DNA of 64,000 nucleotides. It comes from Roseburia sp. GTDB lineage: Bacteria > Bacillota > Clostridia > Lachnospirales > Lachnospiraceae. The stretch lies in contig JAHZFL010000010.1 in the NCBI GenBank assembly GCA_019421345.1, forward strand, positions 1-64,000, written 5' to 3'. Positions 1-6,988 of the stretch are shown here, in pieces (positions within the stretch are counted from its first letter, which is position 1; each line of letters starts with the position of its first letter). The translations under genes and the position numbers were made by a program. The notes below the pieces were generated by a model. The model made no database searches. It saw only the letters and a program-made list of their open reading frames with translations, and was not told where the DNA came from.

Positions 1-1451
1 GATATTTTGTAGAGAAAGGCTACAAAACAGGTCGCCCAAGATGTGATGAACAAAAGCTGCTTAAAGTGATACTGTTTGCTTTCATGGAAAATGGTGTTTG
101 TTCGTTGCGTGAAATTGAAAAACTATGCCGCAATGACATTCGTTACATGTATCTTCTGGATGAAATGAAAGCACCTACTTTTGCCACTTTCGGAAATCTT
201 ATCCGAAACGAACTGACTGATTCAATAGAACAGATATTCATGGACATAAATGCTTACATTTTTCCAAAAGATCATGTGGATTTGCAGCATACATACATTG
301 ATGGTACAAAAATAGAAGCAAATGCCAATCGTTATACATGGGTATGGAAAAAGTCCTGTATGAAAAATCGTCAGAAAACCTTTGATAAAATATCTATCCT
401 GATTGATGCCATGAATCAGGAAGTACTTGGATACCTGGGACTAAAGCTTGAAAAGCGTGAAGAGTATGCGATTGATTACGTTTCTGAATTGTTGGAGATG
501 TATAAAAGAGGAACCGGATTTGATGAAAATCTGTTTGTTTCCGGATGCGGACATAGAAAAAGCATTCAGCAAAAACAATACCAGGAACTGCAAGGGTATC
601 TAAAACGTTTAAAAACTTATGCACATCATATAGAAATCTGCGGAGATGAAAGGAACAGCTATTCAAAAACGGATCAGGATGCGACTTTTATGCGCCTGAA
701 ACGTGATTACATGGGAAATGATCAGCTGCTCCCCGCATATAACCTGCAGGCAGCCATCTGTGATGAGTACATAGCCGTAATCGATGTAAAACCTTATGCA
801 TCGGACATGGAATGCTTTGTGCCTTTGATGGAAAAATTCAATCGTACATATGGTTATTATCCGAAATATCCGGTTGCCGATGCAGGATACGGTTCTTACA
901 ATAATTATCTTTACTGTGAAGAACACGGCATGGAAAAATATATGAAATTTACCATGTACAAAAAAGAAACGACGGACAAAAAATACCGTAAAAATCCATA
1001 TCGTGCTGTAAATTTTGCAAAAGATGCAGATGGGAATCTCCTATGTCCAAACGGACAGAAATTTATCTTCAAGAGAACACAGCCTGTGAAATATAATAAA
1101 TATGGAAGAAAGGAAGAACTGTACGAATGCGAATCCTGCGAAGGGTGTCCTCATAAGCAGGAATGCTGCCCGAGGGCACACAAAAACCGTACAATCCGAA
1201 TGAATCAGGAATTAACCGCTATCCATCAGGAAGTGCTAAACAATCTTGAGTCCATACATGGAGCTCTTTTAAGAATGAATCGAAGCATTCAATCCGAGAG
1301 TACCTTTGGTGTGTTAAAGTGGGATAAATCGTATAAAAGATTATTTCGGAGAGGCGAGAAAAATGTAATTCTCGAACTTACACTGATTTCATGCGGATTC
1401 AATCTTTATAAATATCACAACAAAAAGCAGCGGCAAATGAAGGTTGCTTAA
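1..1451 (+). CDS. IS1182-family transposase, 5' end outside window
   Basis: The frame is open from base 3 to the stop at 1451, so the first in-window ATG at 66 is probably internal and the N-terminus lies off the left edge. The protein is a DDE transposase that would cut and insert its own element. Visible landmarks are the GRPRCDEQ-type N-terminal segment, the block YIDGTKIEANANRYTW, the VADAGYGS block, a cysteine cluster (CESCEGCPHKQECC) typical of the zinc-ribbon insertion in this family, and STFGVLKWD near the end, which should carry the catalytic glutamate. Nothing in the visible part is frameshifted, so the element may be intact. The left end, target duplication and inverted repeats cannot be judged here. 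The family call is by recollection of these motifs. Confidence 0.85.
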   Translation, partial: YFVEKGYKTGRPRCDEQKLLKVILFAFMENGVCSLREIEKLCRNDIRYMYLLDEMKAPTFATFGNLIRNELTDSIEQIFMDINAYIFPKDHVDLQHTYIDGTKIEANANRYTWVWKKSCMKNRQKTFDKISILIDAMNQEVLGYLGLKLEKREEYAIDYVSELLEMYKRGTGFDENLFVSGCGHRKSIQQKQYQELQGYLKRLKTYAHHIEICGDERNSYSKTDQDATFMRLKRDYMGNDQLLPAYNLQAAICDEYIAVIDVKPYASDMECFVPLMEKFNRTYGYYPKYPVADAGYGSYNNYLYCEEHGMEKYMKFTMYKKETTDKKYRKNPYRAVNFAKDADGNLLCPNGQKFIFKRTQPVKYNKYGRKEELYECESCEGCPHKQECCPRAHKNRTIRMNQELTAIHQEVLNNLESIHGALLRMNRSIQSESTFGVLKWDKSYKRLFRRGEKNVILELTLISCGFNLYKYHNKKQRQMKVA

Positions 1452-1541
1452 AATTTAAGCGTGATTGGCTGAGGCTTATTAAGTATACCATTTTTTCTAC
1501 GAAAAGGTGCATGTATGAGCAGAAATGGGAAGATTCATACA

Positions 1542-1583
1542 AAGAAACGCCAGTTCCGGCAAATGCCGGTTCTGGCGTTTCTT
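1542..1583 (+). terminator. Long hairpin downstream of the transposase
   Basis: Two arms of about 20 nt around AGAAACGCC and GGCGTTTCT pair with only two mismatches and a two-base loop. There is no long U-tract, so it could be a transcription terminator, a guard against read-through into the element, or part of the insertion sequence end. Confidence 0.5.
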
Positions 1584-1608
1584 AATCAGAGACTTTTTTT
1601 ACAGCCCC

Positions 1609-1938
1609 TTTGTTGTTACATAGGGAACATAGTTCCCCATAAAGCAAAACCCTAACCCTGCGTGGGATCGCCCTGCGGCGGAAAGGAACGGTGTCGCTGA
1701 TGCGACCTGCCGCAGGCGGAGAATCTCGCAAGCGAGATTCTTTGCTGTTACATAGGGAACATAGTTCCCCATAAAGCAAAACCCTAACTCTCCGTGGGAT
1801 CGCACTGCGGCGGAAAGGAACGGTGTCGCTGATGCGACCCGCCGTAGGCGGAGAATCTCGCAAGCGAGATTCTTTGTTGTTATATTAGGAAACATAGTTC
1901 CCCATAAAGCAAAACCCTAACCCTCCGCGGAATCGCAC
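1609..1938. repeat. 132-bp tandem repeat, 2.5 copies
   Basis: Copies begin at 1609, 1741 and 1873, exactly 132 bp apart; the third stops after about 66 bp. Each holds a hairpin module (ATAGGGAAC, short loop, GTTCCCC), then a GGGATCGCACTGCGGCGG segment, a GTCGCTGATGCGAC hairpin and an AATCTCGCAAGCGAGATT hairpin. Copies differ by point changes only. Diverged single copies of the same modules occur at 15551, 38612, 60657 and 62493. Two long open frames run through the array, but they follow the repeat and have no ribosome binding site, so I do not call genes here. Confidence 0.9.
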
Positions 1939-2042
1939 GCGCATCAGAGGAAGGATTGCTTCGCAATCATGTGCGGCTCGGCAAAAGTGTGCTTCATTCA
2001 TAGTTTATTACAACGCGAGAGTGTGGGGAGCACACTTTTGTT
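1931..2042. repeat. 112-bp dispersed repeat, copy 1
   Basis: This stretch aligns over its whole length, with few gaps, to 57451-57564. Shared blocks include GGCAAAAGTG, AGTTTATT and AGCACACTTTTGTT. The segment AAAAGTGTGCT near 1983 is the inverted complement of AGCACACTTTT near 2028, so an RNA copy would form an 11-bp stem around a loop of about 35 nt. It directly abuts the next repeat. Confidence 0.8.
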
Positions 2043-2080
2043 GACATAAGAGCGGCGCGCGAAGCGTGTCGCTCGTTGTT
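2042..2080. repeat. 39-bp palindromic repeat, copy 1
   Basis: The consensus starts TGACATAAGAGCGGC and ends GTCGCTCGTTGTT. It folds as a nine-pair stem (GAGCGGCGC with GTGTCGCTC, using G-U pairs) around the loop GCGAAGC. Other copies are at 3254, 17144, 25203 and, truncated, 26238. Confidence 0.85.
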
Positions 2081-2110
2081 GTTATTGAGAAAATCTCTCT
2101 TTTGCAGGAC

Positions 2111-2163
2111 TTGATTGTTTGAAAAAGTTGTGTTAATATGCTTGATAGTTAGTTATGACTAAC
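2111..2163 (+). promoter_or_regulatory. Flavodoxin promoter with GTTAGT-N4-ACTAAC operator
   Basis: A -35 TTGATT (2111) and -10 TAATAT (2134) are 17 bp apart. The perfect inverted repeat GTTAGTTATGACTAAC at 2148-2163 covers the likely transcription start. The same palindrome lies at the promoters at 3336 and 6382, which points to one shared regulator. The architecture is that of a repressor site. Confidence 0.75.
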
Positions 2164-2180
2164 AATGAAAGGAGATTCGT

Positions 2181-2612
2181 ATGGATAAAATTTATGTTGT
2201 TTATTGGTCGCAATCGGGAAATACACAGGCGATGGCAGAGGCTGTCGGAAAAGGAATTACGGCAGGCGGAAAGGAGGCGGTTATTCTTCGGGTAGAGGAT
2301 GCGCCGATGGAAGAATTAAAGAAAGCGAATGGCTTTGCACTTGGATGTCCGGCGATGGGAGCAGAGGTGCTGGAAGAATCGGAAATGGAACCGTTTGTCG
2401 GTGAGGTGGAAGGATTTGCGGCAGGAAAAACACTGGGACTGTTCGGCTCCTATGGCTGGGGCGGCGGTCAATGGATGGATGACTGGGTGGATAGAATGAA
2501 CAGAAACGGCGCAACGGTTCTAAATGGTGAGGGTGTAATCTGTCAGGAAGCGCCGGATGACGGGGCACTTTTGGAATGTGAGAAGCTCGGCAGAGCGCTT
2601 GCGGATCTGTAA
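2181..2612 (+). CDS. Flavodoxin
   Basis: A 143-residue flavodoxin, a soluble FMN-bearing electron carrier that usually stands in for ferredoxin when iron is scarce. The FMN phosphate loop SQSGNT sits at residues 10-15 and the aromatic, glycine-rich loop SYGWGGGQW near 93-101 fits the isoalloxazine-binding region. Length matches short-chain flavodoxins. The ATG follows AAAGGAG by a normal gap. It is the first gene of a unit with the DUF3793 gene (33-nt gap) and is preceded by the GTTAGT operator shared with the P-type ATPase operon, consistent with metal-responsive control. Family assignment is firm; the iron response is inferred from context. Confidence 0.93.
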   Translation: MDKIYVVYWSQSGNTQAMAEAVGKGITAGGKEAVILRVEDAPMEELKKANGFALGCPAMGAEVLEESEMEPFVGEVEGFAAGKTLGLFGSYGWGGGQWMDDWVDRMNRNGATVLNGEGVICQEAPDDGALLECEKLGRALADL

Positions 2613-2645
2613 GGCGTAAAATACAGGGAAATCGGGAGACGTGCC

Positions 2646-3209
2646 ATGGTTACAAACGGATTGGAAGCAGAATTGATACGTCATTGTGCACCGACACTGG
2701 CGGGGTTAAAAAGTGCAGGTCTTTTTCGTTATTTTTATCAGGAGAAAGAATCTGTAACAAGGGAAGTAGAACTGGTAAATAGGATGCTAAATGACCGTGA
2801 CGTATATATTGAGGTGCTGGCATGGCAGACGCAGGCTGTGTTGATCTACGCGTACCGCAAGACGCAGCTCCAAAAGGAGCTTAACGCAGAGGGGGTGAGA
2901 TACCTACTTCAGGAATACGGCTATCATGGATGCGGGGTTGCAGAATGTATCATGCATTTAAAGGAGCGTCTGGATGAATATGTTTGTTTTCCCCACGAAA
3001 TAGGCGTATTTCTCGGATACCCGCTGGAGGATGTCCTGGGATTTATTCAAAACAGAGGAAAAAACTGCGAGTGCTGCGGTATATGGAAGGTGTATTGCGA
3101 CGCCTCTGAAAAACAAAAAACATTTTGCAAATTAAGAAAGTGCACACAGGTTTATGCGAAGCTGTTTTCGGAAGGAAGAAGCCTGCTTCAGATGACTGTA
3201 TGTGTCTAA
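2646..3209 (+). CDS. DUF3793 family protein
   Basis: A 187-residue soluble protein of the clostridial DUF3793 family. The recognisable core is FPHEIGVFLGYPLEDV at residues 115-130, followed by a cysteine-rich CECC...C segment at 141-151 and two more cysteines near the end, which could bind metal. No membrane segment or signal peptide is seen. Its function is unknown. It follows the flavodoxin gene by 33 nt and ends at a strong terminator, so the two share one transcript and one operator. As I recall, DUF3793 genes often neighbour flavodoxin or Fur-type genes in Clostridia, suggesting a role in low-iron physiology; that is inference only. Confidence 0.85.
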   Translation: MVTNGLEAELIRHCAPTLAGLKSAGLFRYFYQEKESVTREVELVNRMLNDRDVYIEVLAWQTQAVLIYAYRKTQLQKELNAEGVRYLLQEYGYHGCGVAECIMHLKERLDEYVCFPHEIGVFLGYPLEDVLGFIQNRGKNCECCGIWKVYCDASEKQKTFCKLRKCTQVYAKLFSEGRSLLQMTVCV

Positions 3210-3211
3210 AG

Positions 3212-3255
3212 AAAAAGGAGTTCCCTCTGCCCTGGACAGGAGGGGATTCCTTTTT
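3212..3255 (+). terminator. Intrinsic terminator of flavodoxin-DUF3793
   Basis: Arms beginning AAAAAGGAG and ending CCTTTTT pair around a loop of about 12 nt, followed by the T-run. A 39-bp repeat begins inside the T-run. Confidence 0.88.
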
Positions 3256-3292
3256 ACATAAGAGCGGCTCGCGAAGCGTTTCGCTCGTTGTT
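3254..3292. repeat. 39-bp palindromic repeat, copy 2
   Basis: TTACATAAGAGCGGCTC then GCGAAGC then GTTTCGCTCGTTGTT. It matches copy 1 except in the stem, which is weaker here. It starts at the U-tract of the preceding terminator. Confidence 0.85.
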
Positions 3293-3335
3293 AGAGTAGT
3301 ACGGACCGTGCATGCGTTGTTTTTTCAAAAAATGC

Positions 3336-3368
3336 TTGACAGCAAATAAGAAGTTAGTATAAACTAAC
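3336..3368 (+). promoter_or_regulatory. Promoter of the Fur-like/ATPase operon with overlapping operator
   Basis: TTGACA (3336) and TATAAA (3358) are separated by 16 bp. The perfect palindrome GTTAGTATAAACTAAC at 3353-3368 contains the whole -10 box, so a bound protein would block polymerase. Confidence 0.8.
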
Positions 3369-3405
3369 CACAAAAGAGCAGACAAAACAAAAAGGAGGAA
3401 GCAGT

Positions 3406-3696
3406 TTGGAAGAACGAAGCAGATCGGATGCCGGTACGATAAATTTTGGCAGAGCGGAAATGAAAAAGCAAAGAATATTGGAAAAGCTGCGCGAACACGG
3501 CTGCAGAATCACAAAGCAAAGAGAGATACTTCTTGACGTGATCTTAGAGGAGGAGTGTGCAAGCTGTAAGGAAATTTATTATAAGGTCTCGGTAAAAGAC
3601 TGCCGCATTGGTGCGGCAACCGTATATCGCATGGTTAATCTGTTGGAGGATATTGGTGCGATCAGCAGAAAAAATATGTATAAAATCTCTTGGTAG
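3406..3696 (+). CDS. Short Fur-family regulator, DNA-binding domain only (possible frameshift)
   Basis: A 96-residue protein with the Fur winged-helix: CRITKQREILLDVI and ATVYRMVNLLEDIG are clear family blocks. TTG at 3406 is the start because AAGGAGG precedes it at normal distance; an ATG at 3463 is the alternative. The usual second half (metal sites and dimer domain, total about 130-140 residues) is missing. The frame ends at KISW then TAG. Reading TGGT as TGT would continue as CSFCMKEDN and stop at 3721, overlapping the next small frame, so a one-base insertion or sequencing error is possible. Autoregulation through the operator at 3353 is likely. DNA binding is supported; metal sensing is not. 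Confidence 0.75.
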   Translation: MEERSRSDAGTINFGRAEMKKQRILEKLREHGCRITKQREILLDVILEEECASCKEIYYKVSVKDCRIGAATVYRMVNLLEDIGAISRKNMYKISW

Positions 3697-3717
3697 CTTC
3701 TGTATGAAGGAGGATAA

Positions 3718-3804
3718 TTGAGAAAAAATATCAACAAAAGGAAAATGATGGAAATGGTTTTTCGGGAGGCTTATAATAAAGAGCAAAGGAGGATGCTTGT
3801 ATGA
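3718..3804 (+). CDS. Possible 28-residue basic peptide
   Basis: A TTG start follows AAGGAGGATAA. The predicted peptide is lysine- and arginine-rich with no hydrophobic stretch, and I do not recognise it. Its stop codon overlaps the ATG of the next small gene (ATGA), which favours translational coupling over chance. The codon sample is too short to prove coding. Confidence 0.4.
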   Translation: MRKNINKRKMMEMVFREAYNKEQRRMLV

Positions 3805-3881
3805 AGAAACACATATTCTGGGCGTGGGCAGCCTTGGCTTGCATGGTTTTGGCAATTTATACAGGTTACAAGCGCAAATAG
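3801..3881 (+). CDS. 26-residue single-pass membrane peptide (DUF6219-like)
   Basis: ATG at 3801 follows AAAGGAGG. The product is almost entirely one hydrophobic helix (WAWAALACMVLAIYTG) with a KKH head and a YKRK tail, so it should span the membrane once with a positive C-terminus. It resembles tiny Lachnospiraceae proteins I remember as DUF6219; that name is not certain. It lies between the Fur-like gene and the DUF6110 gene in one operon with the P-type ATPase, suggesting it is an accessory membrane peptide of that system. Confidence 0.6.
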   Translation: MKKHIFWAWAALACMVLAIYTGYKRK

Positions 3882-3906
3882 GAAAAAAGACGCGGAGGTA
3901 CAAAGG

Positions 3907-4206
3907 ATGAACATTTTAAGGAAAGTAGATGAAAAGAAAGTCGGCATTTTTGCGGCGGGGGTGTTATTTGGAACTGTAGGAGTGAAGCTGCTGTCGGGCA
4001 GGGATGCAAAGAAGGTATATACGAAATGTACGGCGGCTGTTCTTCGGGGCAAGGAGTGTGTGATGAAAACCGTCACAGCGATCCAGGAGAACGCGGAGGA
4101 TATTTATGCCGAAGCACAGCAGATAAACGAAGAACGTGCAGATCATGAAGCATTTGCAGAGGAAAGTCAAAACGGGCCGGAAGCAGAATCAGAGGCAGAA
4201 GCATAA
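3907..4206 (+). CDS. DUF6110 family protein, candidate FezA-like ferrosome partner
   Basis: A 99-residue protein. Residues 12-31 form one short hydrophobic helix with small-residue spacing (GIFAAGVLFGTVGVKLLSG), then a basic helix with AKKVYTKCTAAVLRGKE, and a long acidic, alanine- and glutamate-rich tail. This layout, a GxxxG-like helix plus charged amphipathic helices, fits a membrane-associated scaffold or partner. It belongs to the family I know as DUF6110, found beside P1B-type ATPases in Lachnospiraceae. The ATPase gene follows 74 nt downstream. Equating it with ferrosome protein FezA is inference from position, size and topology, not from recognised identity. Confidence 0.75.
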   Translation: MNILRKVDEKKVGIFAAGVLFGTVGVKLLSGRDAKKVYTKCTAAVLRGKECVMKTVTAIQENAEDIYAEAQQINEERADHEAFAEESQNGPEAESEAEA

Positions 4207-4280
4207 ATGGTAAGTGAAAGCACCTGTGGGGAACTGCAGGTGTTTTCGCTTGGGAAAAAATCTGGAAGGGTGTGGAAAGA

Positions 4281-6362
4281 ATGAAATTTCAAATTTTGCA
4301 TGAGATAAAGGGGCGGCTTCGGATCCATATTGTGCAGAACCGTATGACTGACAGAGAAGCGGATATTTTACAGTATTATCTGGAAGGCTGCGAAATGGTT
4401 CTTGCGGCAAAGGTATATGAGCGGACGCAGGATGCGGCGATTTCCTTTTCGGGAGAGAGGGATGAAATGCTTGCCGCGCTTCAAAAATTTTCCTATGAGC
4501 ATGTAAAGATGCCGGATGCCGTGTCGGAGCTATCGGGGAGAAGGGCAAACAGGGAATATTTGGATAAGCTGGTAGGAAAGGTGCTGCTGCGGTTTGGAAG
4601 CAGGTTATTGCTCCCCTATCCGGTCGGCTGTGCCATAGCGGCAGTGAAATCGCTAAAATATATCTGGAAGGGTATCCGTTCTGTATGCGGCGGTAAAATA
4701 GAGGTGGCTCTTTTGGACGGCGTTGCCATCGGTGTGTCCATATTCCGGGGAGATTTCAATACGGCAGGCTCTGTGATGTTCCTGCTTGACGTGGGAGAAA
4801 CCTTAGAGGAGTGGACACACAAGAAGTCGGTGGATGATTTGGCAAGAAGCATGTCCTTAAATATCAGTAAGGTATGGCTTCTGGCAGGAGAGAAAGAGAT
4901 TCTCACAGATTGCGGCACGGTGCGCGCAGGAGACAGGATCGTTGTACATATGGGAAACGTGATTCCTTTTGACGGCGTTGTCTTAAGCGGCGAGGGGATG
5001 GTGAATCAGTCGTCCTTAACCGGAGAATCGCTGCCGGTAGAGAAGAAGGAGGGCGGATATGTATATGCCGGAACGGCAGTCGAGGAGGGAGAGCTGACCA
5101 TCCTGGTGAAGGAAGCCTCCGGTGCAACCAGATATGAAAAGATCGTCACCATGATAGAGGAAACAGAGAAGCTAAAGTCCGGCGTGGAAAGCAGAGCGGA
5201 GCGTATGGCAGACCGCCTCGTGCCCTATACGCTGCTTGGAACGGGACTTGTCTATTTGCTGACGCGAAATACGGGAAAGGCATTGTCTGTGCTCATGGTA
5301 GATTTTTCCTGCGCATTAAAGCTTGCCATGCCGACAACGGTGCTTTCGGCGATCCGGGAGGCAAACAGGCGCCGCGTCACGGTAAAGGGGGGTAAATTTT
5401 TAGAGAGAATGGCGGAGGCGGACACGATCATCCTCGATAAAACAGGTACTTTGACAAAAGCGCAGCCTGTGGTGGCGAACGTTATTTCCTTTAACGGAGA
5501 AGAGCCGGAGGAGCTGCTGCGTCTTGCCGCCTGTCTGGAAGAACATTTCCCGCATTCCATGGCAAAGGCTGTCGTAAATGCCGCGAAAGAAAAGGGGCTT
5601 GTCCATGAGGAAAGGCATTCAAAGGTGGAATATATTGTGGCACACGGAATTTCATCCAGAGTAGATGGCAAGAAAGTAATCATCGGAAGCTATCATTTTG
5701 TGTTTGAGGATGAAAAATGCCGGATTCCTGAACAGATGCAGGAGAAATTCAACGGGCTTCCGGCAGAATGTTCCCAGCTTTATCTCGCGGTGGACGGCGT
5801 GCTTGCGGCGGTTATTCTGATTGAAGATCCCGTCAGGGAGGAGGCGGCTGCTGTTATTGAAATGCTGCGGGAGTGCGGTTTTACCAAAATTGTGATGATG
5901 ACCGGAGACAGTGAGCGCACGGCGGCATCCGTCGCGGGAAAGCTTGGGGTGGACGAGTATTATGCAGAGGTTTTGCCGGAGGATAAGGCGCTATTTGTTG
6001 AGAAGGAGCGCGCCGGCGGACGAAAGGTGATCATGACGGGAGACGGAGTCAATGATTCTCCGGCGCTTTCTGCGGCAGATGTTGGGATCGCGATCAGCGC
6101 CGGCGCGCAGATTGCCAGAGAGATTGCGGATATTACGATAGAGGCGGACAATCTGTATGAATTGGTTTCTTTGAAAAAGCTCAGCAAAAATATGGTGGGA
6201 AGAATCCAAAGGAATTATGCGTGCATTGTCGGCATCAATGCGGCGCTGATACTGCTCGGAGTTACCGGACGGATACCGCCCGCTGTTTCGGCGCTGCTGC
6301 ACAATACGTCCACGCTTGCGATCAGCATGAGCGGGATGAGCGGTTGGAAAAATATCTCTTAG
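4281..6362 (+). CDS. P1B-type heavy-metal ATPase, FezB-like candidate
   Basis: A 693-residue P-type ATPase that would move a transition metal across a membrane using ATP. Landmarks in order: an N-terminal HMA-like fold in which GRLR (11-14) replaces the usual CxxC; TGES of the actuator domain (247-250); a membrane motif SCALKL (about 343-348) instead of CPC; the phosphorylation site DKTGT (386-390); a HFPHS nucleotide-site motif; and GDGVNDSP (587-594). ATG 4281 is preferred to GTG 4272 because of spacing from GGAAGGG. The unusual SCA-type motif and arginine N-terminus recall P1B6 ATPases such as ferrosome FezB, which load iron into vesicles. Substrate is inferred, not shown. It closes the Fur-like, small-peptide, DUF6110 operon. 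Confidence 0.9.
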   Translation: MKFQILHEIKGRLRIHIVQNRMTDREADILQYYLEGCEMVLAAKVYERTQDAAISFSGERDEMLAALQKFSYEHVKMPDAVSELSGRRANREYLDKLVGKVLLRFGSRLLLPYPVGCAIAAVKSLKYIWKGIRSVCGGKIEVALLDGVAIGVSIFRGDFNTAGSVMFLLDVGETLEEWTHKKSVDDLARSMSLNISKVWLLAGEKEILTDCGTVRAGDRIVVHMGNVIPFDGVVLSGEGMVNQSSLTGESLPVEKKEGGYVYAGTAVEEGELTILVKEASGATRYEKIVTMIEETEKLKSGVESRAERMADRLVPYTLLGTGLVYLLTRNTGKALSVLMVDFSCALKLAMPTTVLSAIREANRRRVTVKGGKFLERMAEADTIILDKTGTLTKAQPVVANVISFNGEEPEELLRLAACLEEHFPHSMAKAVVNAAKEKGLVHEERHSKVEYIVAHGISSRVDGKKVIIGSYHFVFEDEKCRIPEQMQEKFNGLPAECSQLYLAVDGVLAAVILIEDPVREEAAAVIEMLRECGFTKIVMMTGDSERTAASVAGKLGVDEYYAEVLPEDKALFVEKERAGGRKVIMTGDGVNDSPALSAADVGIAISAGAQIAREIADITIEADNLYELVSLKKLSKNMVGRIQRNYACIVGINAALILLGVTGRIPPAVSALLHNTSTLAISMSGMSGWKNIS

Positions 6363-6381
6363 ACAGACAAATAAATAGTAC

Positions 6382-6441
6382 TTGACAATATTACAGGAGT
6401 TAGTGTAAACTAACTCCTGTAATGCGTTAGTAAGAGCTAAC
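6382..6441 (+). promoter_or_regulatory. Promoter with two GTTAGT-type operators before DUF454/ABC operon
   Basis: TTGACA (6382) and TGTAAA (6404) are 16 bp apart, the same geometry as at 3336. A perfect palindrome with 14-bp arms spans 6391-6422, starting TTACAGGAGTTAGT, with the core GTTAGT-N4-ACTAAC over the -10 box. A second, slightly imperfect site GTTAGTAAGAGCTAAC lies at 6426-6441. Confidence 0.8.
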
Positions 6442-6468
6442 TAATAAGTGGGACAGGGAGGATGGAAC

Positions 6469-6924
6469 ATGAAGAAAATCTGGAACGGTGTCTGTTTGGG
6501 ACTCGGCTTTTTGTTGTTTGGTTTAGGCGCAGCAGGCACTGTGGTGCCGGTACTTCCGACGACGCCCTTTTTGGTGGCGGCAGCGTTTTTCTTTGCAAGG
6601 GGATCGACACGTTTTCATCAGTGGTTTGTTGGGACAAACCTTTACAGACGCTATATCGAGCGGGCGGTGAAGTATAAGGCAATGGATCGGGCGGCAAAGC
6701 GCAATCTGCTTGTCATGCTTGGGATTATTTTTGTCATTGGCTTTCTTTTTTCTCCGGGATTTGCGAAAATCATCATTCTTTTGGTGGCGGCAGGTCATTT
6801 TTATTATTTCCTGTTCCGTGTCAAGACGGTGGCGCACACGCAGCAGACGCAGAAAGAACCGGAACAAAAAGAGCAGTCTGCCGCACCGTGTGGGAAAATG
6901 GCAAGGACAGAGGGATGCGAGTGA
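6469..6924 (+). CDS. DUF454 (YbaN-like) inner membrane protein
   Basis: A 151-residue membrane protein of the YbaN/DUF454 family. A first hydrophobic region (about 5-30) ends in the family hallmark PVLPTTPFLVAAAFFFARGS, then a soluble segment with Y..YIE and a second pair of hydrophobic helices near 80-115; the tail is polar and glutamine-rich. ATG 6469 sits 6-8 nt after GGGAGG; the longer GTG frame from 6448 has no such site. Molecular function is unknown. It leads a transcription unit with the two ABC half-transporters and carries the GTTAGT operator, so it may assist them. Confidence 0.85.
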   Translation: MKKIWNGVCLGLGFLLFGLGAAGTVVPVLPTTPFLVAAAFFFARGSTRFHQWFVGTNLYRRYIERAVKYKAMDRAAKRNLLVMLGIIFVIGFLFSPGFAKIIILLVAAGHFYYFLFRVKTVAHTQQTQKEPEQKEQSAAPCGKMARTEGCE

Positions 6925-6988
6925 ACTGCGGTCAAAAGCGGCAGCAGGAGAGAACCCATAGGGAAAAGGTTACAGGTGAGGAGTTAAT

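Noticed and set aside
1582..1895. Two overlapping reverse-strand frames of 93 and 98 codons in the repeat array
   Set aside because: Their translations are internally repetitive at the 132-bp period, and neither has a ribosome binding site; they are products of the repeat.
1609..1938. CRISPR array
   Set aside because: The unit is 132 bp, fully repeated without variable spacers, and no cas gene is present.
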